A stretch of DNA of 56,335 nucleotides. Origin: Lachnoclostridium sp. An131 (lineage in GTDB: Bacteria > Bacillota > Clostridia > Lachnospirales > Lachnospiraceae). A program made the position numbers and the translations under genes. Under the pieces are notes generated by a model that saw only the letters and a list, made by a program, of their open reading frames with translations, was not told the DNA's origin and did no database searches. Below, in pieces: positions 34,379-42,866 of this stretch (position 1 is its first letter; each line of letters opens with the position of its first letter). The stretch spans positions 1 to 56,335 of the forward strand of contig NZ_NFLI01000021.1 of assembly GCF_002160825.1 (NCBI RefSeq), in the 5' to 3' direction.

Positions 34379-36247
34379 ATGAATCTGGAAAAATTTGTTG
34401 AAAAGAATGCTCCCAGAAACCGGATTGCCCTTCTGGTGATTGTGGATATCTTTCTGATTGCGCTTTCCGGCTTTCTGGCTTTATATATCCGCTATGACTT
34501 CCGGTTCAGCAATATGGAGATGCGGTATGTGGACTATGAGCTGCTGTATCTCCCGGTGAATCTTGTGGTTACGCTTCTGGTGTTCGTTCTGTTCAAGCTC
34601 TACCGCAGCGTCTGGCGGTTTGCCAGCTCTACGGAGCTTTTGAATGTAATAGGAGCCTGCACCTGCAGCATTGGCCTTCAGATCATAGGGATGTCTCTTC
34701 TGAGAATGAGAATGCCGATCAGCTATTATCTGATGAAATATGTGCTGCTGATTGTGGGCGTGGGAATGGTACGCTTTGCTTACCGCATCCTGCGCATGCT
34801 GCAGGAGAGGCGGCTGTTCGGCGGTGAAAAGGACCAGAAGAAAAATACGATGATTGTAGGCGGCGGAGAAGCCGGAGCCATGATCATTAAGGAATTTCAG
34901 AACAGCGAATATCTCAATCAGCGTATCTGCTGCGTGATAGATGACAATGCGTCCAAGCAGGGAAAATATCTGCGCGGGATCAAAATTATGGGCGGCAGGG
35001 AAGACATCGTCCGTCTGGCAAAGGAGCTGCAGATAGAAGAGATTATCGTGGCGATGCCGTCAGCGCCGCAGTCCGAGGTAAGGGATATTCTGAATATCTG
35101 TAAGGAGACAGGCTGTGAGATGAAGGTGCTGCCCGGTCTTTATCAGATGATCAAGGGCGAGGTCAGCATTTCAAAGCTGCGCAGAGTAGAGATCGAGGAT
35201 CTGCTTGGACGGGAGCCCATCCGTGTCCAGCTGGACGAAATCATGGGTTATGTGGCCGGAAAGGTGGTGCTTGTCACCGGAGGAGGCGGTTCCATAGGAA
35301 GCGAGCTCTGCAGGCAGGTGGCGGCACATGAGCCGAAGCAGCTGATTATTTTTGATATCTATGAAAATAATGCGTATGATATTCAGCAGGAGCTGAAAAA
35401 TAAATTCCCGGCTCTGGATCTGACCGTTCTGATCGGTTCTGTCCGGAATACACACCGGATGAACTCAATATTTGAAAAATACCGTCCGGATATTGTCTAT
35501 CATGCAGCTGCCCACAAGCATGTGCCGCTGATGGAGGACAGCCCGAACGAGGCGATCAAAAACAACGTATTCGGAACGTATAAGACCGCCCTGGCCGCGG
35601 ACAGATACGGTGTAAAGCGCTTTGTGCTGATTTCTACGGATAAGGCGGTGAACCCCACAAACATTATGGGAGCCTCCAAGCGCATCTGTGAAATGATCAT
35701 ACAGATGATGAACCGCCATTCGAAGACAGAGTTTGTGGCGGTACGCTTTGGAAACGTATTGGGAAGCAATGGAAGCGTGATTCCTCTTTTCAAAAAACAG
35801 ATTGAAAAGGGTGGTCCTGTGACGGTGACCCATCCGGATATCATCCGGTATTTTATGACGATACCGGAGGCTGTGTCTCTGGTGCTTCAGGCGGGAGCTC
35901 TGGCCAAGGGCGGCGAGATCTTTGTCCTGGACATGGGAGAGCCGGTGAAGATTCTTGACCTGGCGGAGAACCTGATCCGTCTGTCGGGGTACAAGCCCTA
36001 TGAGGATATTGACATTGAATTTACAGGGCTGCGTCCGGGAGAAAAGCTGTATGAGGAGCTTCTGATGAGTGAGGAAGGGCTCCAGGAGACGGCAAACAAG
36101 CTGATTCATATCGGGAAGCCCATAGAGTTTGATGATGATAAATTCCGTGAACAGCTGGATGCGCTGAAAAAGGCAGCAGAGCATGATTCTGCTTCTATCA
36201 GACAGCTGGTGAAGGAGATCGTGCCTACTTACACGATAAAAGAGTAA
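34379..36247 (+). CDS. NDP-sugar 4,6-dehydratase of the WbpM/PglF/CapD type
   Basis: A 622-residue membrane-bound nucleotide-sugar dehydratase. Four N-terminal membrane helices (residues about 15-130) lead to a first Rossmann-like domain (MIVGGGEAGAMIIKEF) and a second catalytic SDR domain with VLVTGGGGSIGSELCRQV. The catalytic region reads LISTDKAVNPTNIMGASKR: a Met stands where SDRs normally have Tyr, as in WbpM, while the Lys is kept. It likely makes the UDP-4-keto-6-deoxy-hexosamine for a surface glycan. GGAGATGAAAAA fixes the ATG at 34379. Followed by the Wzz-like gene after 18 bases. Confidence 0.88.
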   Translation: MNLEKFVEKNAPRNRIALLVIVDIFLIALSGFLALYIRYDFRFSNMEMRYVDYELLYLPVNLVVTLLVFVLFKLYRSVWRFASSTELLNVIGACTCSIGLQIIGMSLLRMRMPISYYLMKYVLLIVGVGMVRFAYRILRMLQERRLFGGEKDQKKNTMIVGGGEAGAMIIKEFQNSEYLNQRICCVIDDNASKQGKYLRGIKIMGGREDIVRLAKELQIEEIIVAMPSAPQSEVRDILNICKETGCEMKVLPGLYQMIKGEVSISKLRRVEIEDLLGREPIRVQLDEIMGYVAGKVVLVTGGGGSIGSELCRQVAAHEPKQLIIFDIYENNAYDIQQELKNKFPALDLTVLIGSVRNTHRMNSIFEKYRPDIVYHAAAHKHVPLMEDSPNEAIKNNVFGTYKTALAADRYGVKRFVLISTDKAVNPTNIMGASKRICEMIIQMMNRHSKTEFVAVRFGNVLGSNGSVIPLFKKQIEKGGPVTVTHPDIIRYFMTIPEAVSLVLQAGALAKGGEIFVLDMGEPVKILDLAENLIRLSGYKPYEDIDIEFTGLRPGEKLYEELLMSEEGLQETANKLIHIGKPIEFDDDKFREQLDALKKAAEHDSASIRQLVKEIVPTYTIKE

Positions 36248-36265
36248 AATCAGGAGGAAGAAAAT

Positions 36266-37750
36266 ATGAACGAATATCAGGAATCCTATGAAAAGGAAAT
36301 CAGCCTGACAGAGCTGCTGTTTTTCTGCCTGAAGAAATGGCGCTGGATCGTGGCGGCTATGCTGATCGTGGGCGTTCTGGCCGGAGCCTACAAATATCAG
36401 TCCACGGTGCGGGACAACCAGGCCAAGAGAGAGGCGCAGAATACAGCGGAAGAGGGAGAAGAGACGATGGAGACAGAAATCATCTCCAATCCCAATATCG
36501 AATATTATAATCTGGCAATAGAGAATCTCCAGCAGGAGATGGAAGGGCTGAAGGATTATATTGACAGCTCTGTGATCATGAAGCTGGATCCCTATCATCT
36601 GGCGACCGGAAGCTTAAGCTACTATCTAGATACCGGCGATGCGGGAGAGAATGTGCGAAACAGCCTGATCGGCGCTTATGAGGATTTCTCGACAGACGGA
36701 CGCCTGGCAGCGGAAATGATGGGGGAGGACAGCGGCATCTCAGAGGCTGAGCTGCAGTATCTGATTTCCTTTGAGAGTAAGGAACGGCCTGTGACAGAGG
36801 AAAGCTATGAGCTTTCCGGGGAGGAGGCATCCGCCCAGATTCAGATTGTGGGTGTCGGCCAGAGCAAGCCGAACGTATTCCAGATTCAGATCACTGCGGA
36901 CAGTGAGGAAAGCTGTGAGGCTTATATGGAAGCGGCAAAGCGTGCCATTGAATCATACGGCGCGCAGCTTCAGGAGCAGATCGGCAGCCACGGGCTGACG
37001 CTTCTCTCAGAGTCTCAGACAGAGCGCATAGACAGAGGAATTCAGTCTTATCAAAATGAAGTTTTAAACAGCTATACAACGACCTTTACGCAGCTTAAAA
37101 ATATGCAGACAGAGCTGGAGACTGTGGTGGAAGAGGAAGGCGAAACCATCGTAGTAGGCGAAGCAGTTTCCTATGCGAGCCCGGTAAGAGAGGGAGTCAA
37201 GTTTGCAGTCATAGGAGTTGTCCTGGGCGCATTCCTGGCAGCCTTTATTCTGGTGGTGATTTACCTGATGAGCGGAAAGCTGCAGAGCACCGAGAGCTTC
37301 CGGGAAGAATTTGGCATGCCGCTCTTGGGACAGATTACGAAGAGCCCCGCAAAGAAACGGATCTTTGGCTTCCTGGACAGATGGCTTCAGCGCATAGAGG
37401 AAGGCGAGTACGCCGATATCACCTATGAAGAGCAGCTGAAGATTGCGGCTGCAAATCTGAAAACAGCCATTTCAAAGGACGGCGGCATGAAACGGATTAT
37501 GCTCGCCGGTACCATTGCAAAAGACGAGGCAGAGGCCTTCCGGACCAGGCTTGTGCCGGAGCTGGAGGGAATTACGGTTTCTGCTTATGAGCGTATCGTG
37601 TTTCGGGCGTCGGCCCTGGAAGAGCTCGATCGCTATGATGGCGTGCTGTTCCTGGAGAAAAGGGGCGTTTCTTATACAAAGCTGATTAAGAAGGAGAAGA
37701 GCCTCGTGGCAGACAGAAATGTGGCTGTGCTGGGAGCGGTAGTTCTGTAA
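36266..37750 (+). CDS. Wzz-like chain-length protein with a kinase-like tail lacking a P-loop
   Basis: A 494-residue polysaccharide co-polymerase-like protein. Helix 1 is at residues 26-46 (KWRWIVAAMLIVGVLAGAYK), a large extracellular helical domain follows, and helix 2 at about 310-336. The tail (about 392-494) resembles the cytoplasmic BY-kinase fold: MKRIMLAGTIAKDEAEAF occupies the usual Walker A strand but without GxGKS, and YDGVLFLEKRGVSYTKLI plus NVAVLGAVVL match the end of CpsD-like kinases. It may sense or scaffold glycan assembly without kinase activity. The kinase-like assignment is by eye. Confidence 0.65.
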   Translation: MNEYQESYEKEISLTELLFFCLKKWRWIVAAMLIVGVLAGAYKYQSTVRDNQAKREAQNTAEEGEETMETEIISNPNIEYYNLAIENLQQEMEGLKDYIDSSVIMKLDPYHLATGSLSYYLDTGDAGENVRNSLIGAYEDFSTDGRLAAEMMGEDSGISEAELQYLISFESKERPVTEESYELSGEEASAQIQIVGVGQSKPNVFQIQITADSEESCEAYMEAAKRAIESYGAQLQEQIGSHGLTLLSESQTERIDRGIQSYQNEVLNSYTTTFTQLKNMQTELETVVEEEGETIVVGEAVSYASPVREGVKFAVIGVVLGAFLAAFILVVIYLMSGKLQSTESFREEFGMPLLGQITKSPAKKRIFGFLDRWLQRIEEGEYADITYEEQLKIAAANLKTAISKDGGMKRIMLAGTIAKDEAEAFRTRLVPELEGITVSAYERIVFRASALEELDRYDGVLFLEKRGVSYTKLIKKEKSLVADRNVAVLGAVVL

Positions 37751-37790
37751 CAGCAGCAGGCTGCAGACAAAAAACAATGCAGAAAATACG

Positions 37791-37826
37791 AAGGGAGCCT
37801 CAGATTTGTTATTCTGAAGCTCCCTT
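37791..37826 (+). terminator. Terminator of the polysaccharide pair
   Basis: AAGGGAGC and GCTCCCTT form the base, continued by TCAGA/TCTGA after a one-base mismatch; TTGT follows. Confidence 0.7.
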
Positions 37827-37861
37827 TTGTCCAGGAAAGCGCTGGTTCCGAAAAATGCTTC

Positions 37862-37890
37862 TTGAATTTTTATTTCGTATGCTATATAAT
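37862..37890 (+). promoter_or_regulatory. Promoter of ABC exporter pair 1
   Basis: TTGAAT (37862-37867) and TATAAT (37885-37890) are 17 bp apart. Confidence 0.8.
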
Positions 37891-37906
37891 TTTTATAAGT
37901 AAATGT

Positions 37907-37931
37907 TTATCCCCTTTTAGAAGGAGGATAA
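37907..37931 (+). repeat. Leader dyad of ABC exporter pair 1
   Basis: TTATCCCCTT and AAGGAGGATAA form a 10/11-base inverted repeat (one bulge) with loop TTAG, just after the predicted transcription start. It could be an operator or a small leader hairpin; it contains an AAGGAGG box 40 bases before the true start. Confidence 0.4.
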
Positions 37932-37974
37932 GCACTATTTTTTTGCCTGAAGAAAAGGAGGAATAGGAAAGGAC

Positions 37975-39717
37975 ATGATAAGAGAACTTGCAAAAAGTAT
38001 CCGGGAATATAAAAAAGCCTCCATTATGACTCCCATCTGGGTGGCTCTTGAAGTGGTGCTGGAATGTATTATTCCGTTCATCATGGCCATGCTGGTCAAT
38101 CAGATCAAGGCAGGCTGCAGTATGACGGTGATCTTTCAGTACGGCGCGCTCCTGGTAGTTATGGCGCTGCTGTCTCTCTTCCTGGGTATGATGTCTGGCT
38201 TCAGCTGCGCTGAGGCATCCTGCGGACTTGCCAAGAATCTCCGCAAGGATATGTTTTACAGTGTACAGAGATACTCGTTTGAAAATATTGACAAATTTCT
38301 GGTGTCGTCACTGGTTACCCGTATGACCACAGATGTCACAAATGTGCAGCTGGCCTATATGATGATTATCCGTATAGCGGTACGTGCGCCGCTGATGCTG
38401 ATTTTTGCATTTACGATGGCGTTCATTATGGGCGGAAGGATGGCATGGATTTTCTTCCTGACCATTCCGTTTCTGGGAACCGGCCTGATCCTTGTAATAC
38501 GCAGGGCTATGCCGTTGTTTAAAAAGGTATTTAAAAAATACGATAACCTGAACAGCTCCATCCAGGAGAATATCAAGGCGATGCGGGTGGTGAAGTCCTT
38601 TGTCCGTGAAGATTATGAGGAAAAGAAATTCGGTACGGCAGCGGAGGATGTATGCGCAGATTTCACGAGGGCAGAGAGAATCCTGGCCTTCAATGGCCCG
38701 ATGATGCAGTTCTGCATCTATGGGGTTATGGTATTTGTGCTTTCCTTTGGCTCCTATACAATCATTACATCCCGGGGGCTTGACTTGGATGTGGGACAGC
38801 TTTCCTCGCTTCTGACCTATAATTTCATGATGCTGAACAGCCTGATGATGCTGTCCATGGTGTTTGTAATGATCACGATGGCAGATGAGTCTGCAAAACG
38901 TATCGTGGAGGTTCTGACAGAGAAGAGTACGCTGGAGAATCCCGAGAATCCGGTGTATGAGGTGGCAGACGGTTCGATTACCTTTGATCATGTGAATTTC
39001 AAATATTCCAAGAAAGCAGAGCGTATGGCGCTGGCAAACATCAATCTGGAGATTAAGTCTGGTGAAACGATCGGCATTATCGGAGGGACAGGATCTTCCA
39101 AGTCTTCCCTGATCCAGCTGATTTCGAGACTGTATGATGTGACAGAGGGCTCTGTGAAGGTAGGAGGCGTGGATGTACGCCAGTATGATCTGGATTCTCT
39201 CAGAAACCAGGTGGCTGTCGTGCTGCAGAAGAATATTCTGTTTTCCGGAACAATCAAGGATAATCTGCGCTGGGGCAACAAGGAGGCCACAGACGAAGAG
39301 ATGATCGAGGCCTGCAGGATGGCCTGCGCGGATGAGTTTGTATCTCAGTTTCCGCAGGGATACGACACCTGGATTGAGCAGGGCGGCGCAAATGTGTCCG
39401 GCGGACAGAAGCAGAGGCTTTGTATTGCCCGCGCTCTTTTGAAGAAGCCAAAGATTTTGATTCTGGACGATTCTACCAGCGCGGTAGACACGAAGACGGA
39501 TGCAAGTATCCGCAGAGCGCTTCGTGAATACATTCCGGAGACCACAAAGATTATTATTGCCCAGAGGACGGCATCCGTGGAAGATGCGGACCGCATTATT
39601 GTAATGGAGGGCGGTACCATCAATGATGTGGGAACTCATCAGGAGCTTCTGTCAAGAAACAAGATTTACAGTGAAATTTATACGTCCCAGAATAAGGCAG
39701 GTGATAAAGATGAGTAA
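37975..39717 (+). CDS. Heterodimeric ABC exporter, half 1 (pair 1)
   Basis: A 580-residue exporter half: six-helix membrane domain, then an ATPase domain from about residue 330. Walker A is GGTGSSKSS (residues about 370-378; the third Gly is Ser), the signature is the canonical VSGGQ, Walker B ends in LILDD (Asp replaces the catalytic Glu), and the switch motif is AQR (Gln replaces His). This half therefore lends a good signature to the partner's active site while its own site is degenerate, as in BmrCD and TM287/288. It overlaps the next gene by 8 bases. Probable drug or lipid exporter. Confidence 0.9.
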   Translation: MIRELAKSIREYKKASIMTPIWVALEVVLECIIPFIMAMLVNQIKAGCSMTVIFQYGALLVVMALLSLFLGMMSGFSCAEASCGLAKNLRKDMFYSVQRYSFENIDKFLVSSLVTRMTTDVTNVQLAYMMIIRIAVRAPLMLIFAFTMAFIMGGRMAWIFFLTIPFLGTGLILVIRRAMPLFKKVFKKYDNLNSSIQENIKAMRVVKSFVREDYEEKKFGTAAEDVCADFTRAERILAFNGPMMQFCIYGVMVFVLSFGSYTIITSRGLDLDVGQLSSLLTYNFMMLNSLMMLSMVFVMITMADESAKRIVEVLTEKSTLENPENPVYEVADGSITFDHVNFKYSKKAERMALANINLEIKSGETIGIIGGTGSSKSSLIQLISRLYDVTEGSVKVGGVDVRQYDLDSLRNQVAVVLQKNILFSGTIKDNLRWGNKEATDEEMIEACRMACADEFVSQFPQGYDTWIEQGGANVSGGQKQRLCIARALLKKPKILILDDSTSAVDTKTDASIRRALREYIPETTKIIIAQRTASVEDADRIIVMEGGTINDVGTHQELLSRNKIYSEIYTSQNKAGDKDE

Positions 39718-41605
39718 AAAGAGTGGGAAAAAATCCATCGTCCTGCGTCTTTTGAAGACGATGAAGGAGTTTTATCCGGTTATGATGCCAGTGACAGTCA
39801 TCTGTATCATTTTCAGCGCGGTCGTGAGCTCTGTGCCTGCGGTTTTTATGCAGAATGTCATTGCGGTTGTGGAGCGAAGCTGGCAGACGGGAGACTGGAG
39901 CCTGGTAGGAGGGCAGGTTCTCCGGCTGGTGTCGATTTTGGCGGTATTCTATATTCTGTCGCTGACCTCGTCTCTGGCTTTTAACCAGCTGATGGCGATT
40001 ATGACGCAGGGAACCTTAAAAAAGCTGCGTGTGAAGATGTTTAACGGTATGCAGCGGCTTCCGGTCAAATATTTTGATACGAACAACCATGGAGATATCA
40101 TGAGCTATTATACAAATGATATCGATACGCTGCGGCAGATGATATCCCAGAGCTTTCCGCAGATTCTGACTTCATCCATCATGGTTCTGACAGTCTTCTG
40201 CATCATGCTTTATTACAGCATTTGGCTGGCTGTCGTGATTGTGTTTGGAATGATTATAATGCTGCTTGCGGTGCGCAGGATCGGCGGCGGCTCAGCCCGG
40301 TTTTTCTTCCGGCAGCAGGTGGCTGTAGGTAAGGTAGAAGGCTTTGTGGAAGAAATTATGAACGGGGAGAAGGTCGTCAAGGTTTTCTGTCACGAGAGAG
40401 AGACAGAGGCTGATTTTGACAAGCTGAATGAAGAGCTTTTCTCTGTGGCAAAGCAGGCGAACCGGTATGCGAATATTCTGGGACCTGTTCTGAACAATAT
40501 GGGAAATGCCCTTTATGTACTGGTGGCAGTGACCGGCGGGCTTCTGCTCTTAATGAAGGCCCCCAATTTCAGTATTTCAGGTCTGGCTTTCAGCATCAGT
40601 ATTCTGGTTCCCTTCCTGAACATGACGAAGCAGTTTTCAGGAAACATCTTTCAGGTGTCCAACCAGATTAACTCCGTAGTTATGGGACTTGCAGGCGCAG
40701 AGAGAATCTTTACGCTGATGGATCAGCAGCCAGAGGCAGACGACGGTTATGTGACACTGGTGAACGTACAGGAGGACGACGACGGAACACTGACGGAATG
40801 CGCAGAGCGCACCGGAATCTGGGCCTGGAAGCATCCCCATAAAGCGGACGGCACTGTGACCTACACAAGGCTGCAGGGAGATGTGCGCCTGTTTGATGTG
40901 GATTTTGAGTATGTGCCCGATAAACCGGTACTCCGCGATATCTCTCTTTACGCGAAACCTGGCCAGAAGGTAGCTTTCGTGGGGGCGACCGGAGCAGGAA
41001 AGACCACGATTACGAATCTGCTGAATCGTTTTTACGATATCGCAGATGGAAAGATCCGCTATGACGGCATCAATATTAACAAGATTAAAAAGGCTGACCT
41101 GCGCCATTCTATGGGAATCGTTCTGCAGGATGTCAATCTGTTTACAGGAACGGTGATGGAGAATATCCGATATGGAAAGCTGGACGCGCCGGACGAGGAG
41201 TGTATCGGCGCTGCAAGGCTGGCCGGGGCAGATGATTTCATCCGGCGTCTGCCGGACGGGTATCAGACTATGCTGACCGGAAACGGGGCGAATCTGTCCC
41301 AGGGGCAGCGGCAGTTGATTTCCATTGCCCGGGCGGCAGTGGCTGACCCGCCTGTTATGATCATGGACGAGGCGACCTCCTCCATCGATACCCGCACTGA
41401 GGCCATTGTGCAGAGAGGTATGGACGCGTTGATGGAGGGAAGAACGGTGTTTGTCATTGCACACCGCCTGTCTACGGTCAAGAATTCGGATGTGATTATT
41501 GTGCTGGATCATGGAAGGATTATTGAGCGCGGCACCCATGAAGAGCTTCTGGCCCAGAAGGGACAGTATTATCAGCTTTATACGGGAGCGTTTGAGTTGG
41601 AATAA
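39710..41605 (+). CDS. Heterodimeric ABC exporter, half 2 (pair 1)
   Basis: A 631-residue exporter half. Membrane domain first, with an insertion of about 45 residues before the ATPase (around DDGTLTECAERTGIWAWKHP). Walker A GATGAGKTT is canonical, Walker B keeps Glu (MIMDEATSSID) and the switch has His (VIAHRLST), but the signature reads LSQGQ. It provides the catalytic site that pairs with the signature of half 1. GGTGAT precedes the ATG at 39710. The inverted-repeat element starts 5 bases after its stop. Confidence 0.9.
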   Translation: MSKKSGKKSIVLRLLKTMKEFYPVMMPVTVICIIFSAVVSSVPAVFMQNVIAVVERSWQTGDWSLVGGQVLRLVSILAVFYILSLTSSLAFNQLMAIMTQGTLKKLRVKMFNGMQRLPVKYFDTNNHGDIMSYYTNDIDTLRQMISQSFPQILTSSIMVLTVFCIMLYYSIWLAVVIVFGMIIMLLAVRRIGGGSARFFFRQQVAVGKVEGFVEEIMNGEKVVKVFCHERETEADFDKLNEELFSVAKQANRYANILGPVLNNMGNALYVLVAVTGGLLLLMKAPNFSISGLAFSISILVPFLNMTKQFSGNIFQVSNQINSVVMGLAGAERIFTLMDQQPEADDGYVTLVNVQEDDDGTLTECAERTGIWAWKHPHKADGTVTYTRLQGDVRLFDVDFEYVPDKPVLRDISLYAKPGQKVAFVGATGAGKTTITNLLNRFYDIADGKIRYDGININKIKKADLRHSMGIVLQDVNLFTGTVMENIRYGKLDAPDEECIGAARLAGADDFIRRLPDGYQTMLTGNGANLSQGQRQLISIARAAVADPPVMIMDEATSSIDTRTEAIVQRGMDALMEGRTVFVIAHRLSTVKNSDVIIVLDHGRIIERGTHEELLAQKGQYYQLYTGAFELE

Positions 41606-41609
41606 GAAA

Positions 41610-41771
41610 AAAATAAAAGAGCCGGGAACTGAGTGTGTCAGCTTTTCTGTATCCGGTGTTCGGCCCAGGCCGCTCTCTCTTGCCGCGCAGCGGCAATTCA
41701 CCTTGCGGACGTCTCACGGACACTGGGATATCAGAAAAGCTGACAATTTCAGTTTCTGGCTCTTTTATTTT
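41610..41771. mobile_element. 162-bp element with 40-bp imperfect terminal inverted repeats
   Basis: Bases 41610-41649 and 41732-41771 are inverted copies matching at 35 of 40 positions, starting AAAATAAAAGAGCC. The similarity continues inward for about 15 bases with gaps. The centre holds another palindrome, GCCGCGCAGCGGC. It has no coding capacity. It lies between the stop of ABC half 2 and the point where the ParE frame stops resembling its family, so a MITE-like insertion is the simplest reading. A very large transcription terminator is the alternative; no target duplication was evident. Confidence 0.55.
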
Positions 41772-41862
41772 GGAGAGAGCGGTAAGTAATATAGTCTACA
41801 ATCTCATTGAGATCATGCTCAAAGAGCGGAAGAAATCTCAGTTCATAATGCTTTCTGCTCAT
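41749..41862 (-). pseudogene. Truncated ParE/RelE-family toxin
   Basis: Only the first 30 or so residues of a ParE-type toxin remain: MSRKHYELRFLPLFEHDLNE, then IVDYITYR. The frame then runs into the end of the inverted-repeat element and stops after LQNKRARN. A full toxin would be about 90-110 residues. The ATG lies inside the antitoxin gene (20-base overlap), the normal toxin-antitoxin layout. The missing part is not found beyond the element, where the ABC gene ends. Confidence 0.7.
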
Positions 41863-42115
41863 GAATGCGCCTCCTGACCCGGCTGAAAACCTCGCTGGAA
41901 GTATAACGGATGTCAGAGAGGTCAGCGGCACGATCTGCTTCATCCAGCGCCAGCTCCGCATCGTTTATCAATTCTTCGTACTGTTCCAGACTAAGCAGAA
42001 CCATGGAACCATAGCCATTTTTTGTGAGAAAAACGGGTTCGCCTTTCGATAGAACGTCATTTTCAACCTCAGAAAAATGATTTCGCAGATCCGAGATGGG
42101 CCGGATATTTAACAT
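41843..42115 (-). CDS. Phd/YefM-family antitoxin
   Basis: A 90-residue antitoxin. The N-terminal DNA-binding domain shows IRPISDLRNHFSEVENDVL and GEPVFLTKNGYGSMVLLSLE, the Phd/YefM hallmark; the C-terminal acidic helix (ELALDEADRAADLSDIR) would bind the toxin. GGAGGCGATCAC marks the ATG at 42115. Its toxin partner is truncated, so it is now an orphan antitoxin that might still repress or neutralise related toxins. Confidence 0.85.
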   Translation of the reverse strand: MLNIRPISDLRNHFSEVENDVLSKGEPVFLTKNGYGSMVLLSLEQYEELINDAELALDEADRAADLSDIRYTSSEVFSRVRRRIHEQKAL

Positions 42116-42307
42116 GTGATCGCCTCCTTTATGGCGTTGTTTTATCATAATTTCCCCTCAAAAACAAGCGATCTATGCTTGGAATAGAAATGAAACTTAC
42201 CAGAATTGTCATCAGTCGGTTTTTTCCAGAGAAAGAAACGATTTGAAAGAGACTGCCGGGGGATTCATAATGGAGGAAAGAACAGTAGAAATGGAAGGAA
42301 GAATGAA

Positions 42308-42742
42308 ATGTTTCATTTGCCGCCAGTCAGATTATGGAGAATAGTTTCGCTTGCTATGCTGGCACTGTCTGTCGTATTTACGCTGGCAGGAAACTTTTTG
42401 ATCGAAGGGGAGCTTGTTATACATTGGAATAGCAGCGGGGAGCCGAACGGTTTTGCGGGGAAGTGGATACTGTGGGCGCTTCTTCTGCTAGCATTTTTGT
42501 CGCTGTTTACCCATACCAGTCTTTCGAAAAAACGCCCTGGCAGTAATCCGTTCAGCATGGAGATGTCGTGTGCGCTTTCTTCCGGCCTGGTAATGCTCTG
42601 GACCGTAACGGAGATGATACTGGTGATTTATCATTTCTATCCTACAAAATGGATTTCATCTGCTGGTCTGGGTGTCATGATCTGCGGTTTTATTATGTTT
42701 CCTGTGCTTGCATGTATCCGGAGAAAGAAGCGATTTCATTAG
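42308..42742 (+). CDS. DUF1648-domain membrane protein (short SdpI-like)
   Basis: A 144-residue membrane protein with four hydrophobic segments. After the first helix comes the DUF1648 motif VIHWNSSGEPNGFAGKW, as in the N-terminal part of SdpI, the immunity protein of the Bacillus Sdp toxin. It lacks the second half of full SdpI. Function not known. GGAAGGAAG precedes the ATG. Monocistronic; 160 bases upstream (42149-42307) show no further gene. Confidence 0.7.
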   Translation: MFHLPPVRLWRIVSLAMLALSVVFTLAGNFLIEGELVIHWNSSGEPNGFAGKWILWALLLLAFLSLFTHTSLSKKRPGSNPFSMEMSCALSSGLVMLWTVTEMILVIYHFYPTKWISSAGLGVMICGFIMFPVLACIRRKKRFH

Positions 42743-42817
42743 AGGAAGCGCCGCAGGATTTGGATATTTGGTATAAGGAAGGGGATACGCCCAGCGGGGG
42801 ACAGTAACAGTAAATAA

Positions 42818-42851
42818 GAATGCCGCGGAGTTTCGGTGCTCCGCGGCATTC
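42818..42851. terminator. Terminator between the DUF1648 and MATE genes
   Basis: GAATGCCGCGGAG pairs perfectly with CTCCGCGGCATTC around an 8-base loop; it serves the convergent genes. Confidence 0.8.
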
Positions 42852-42866
42852 CTGCGTCATCAGGTC

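Noticed and set aside
38308-39639. 443-residue minus-strand ORF over ABC half 1
   Set aside because: An antisense shadow: His/Cys/Ile-rich with no start signal, while the plus strand has full ABC motifs.
42568-42807. 79-residue plus-strand ORF overlapping the DUF1648 gene
   Set aside because: Out of frame with a clear membrane protein, no ribosome site and no similarity recognised.
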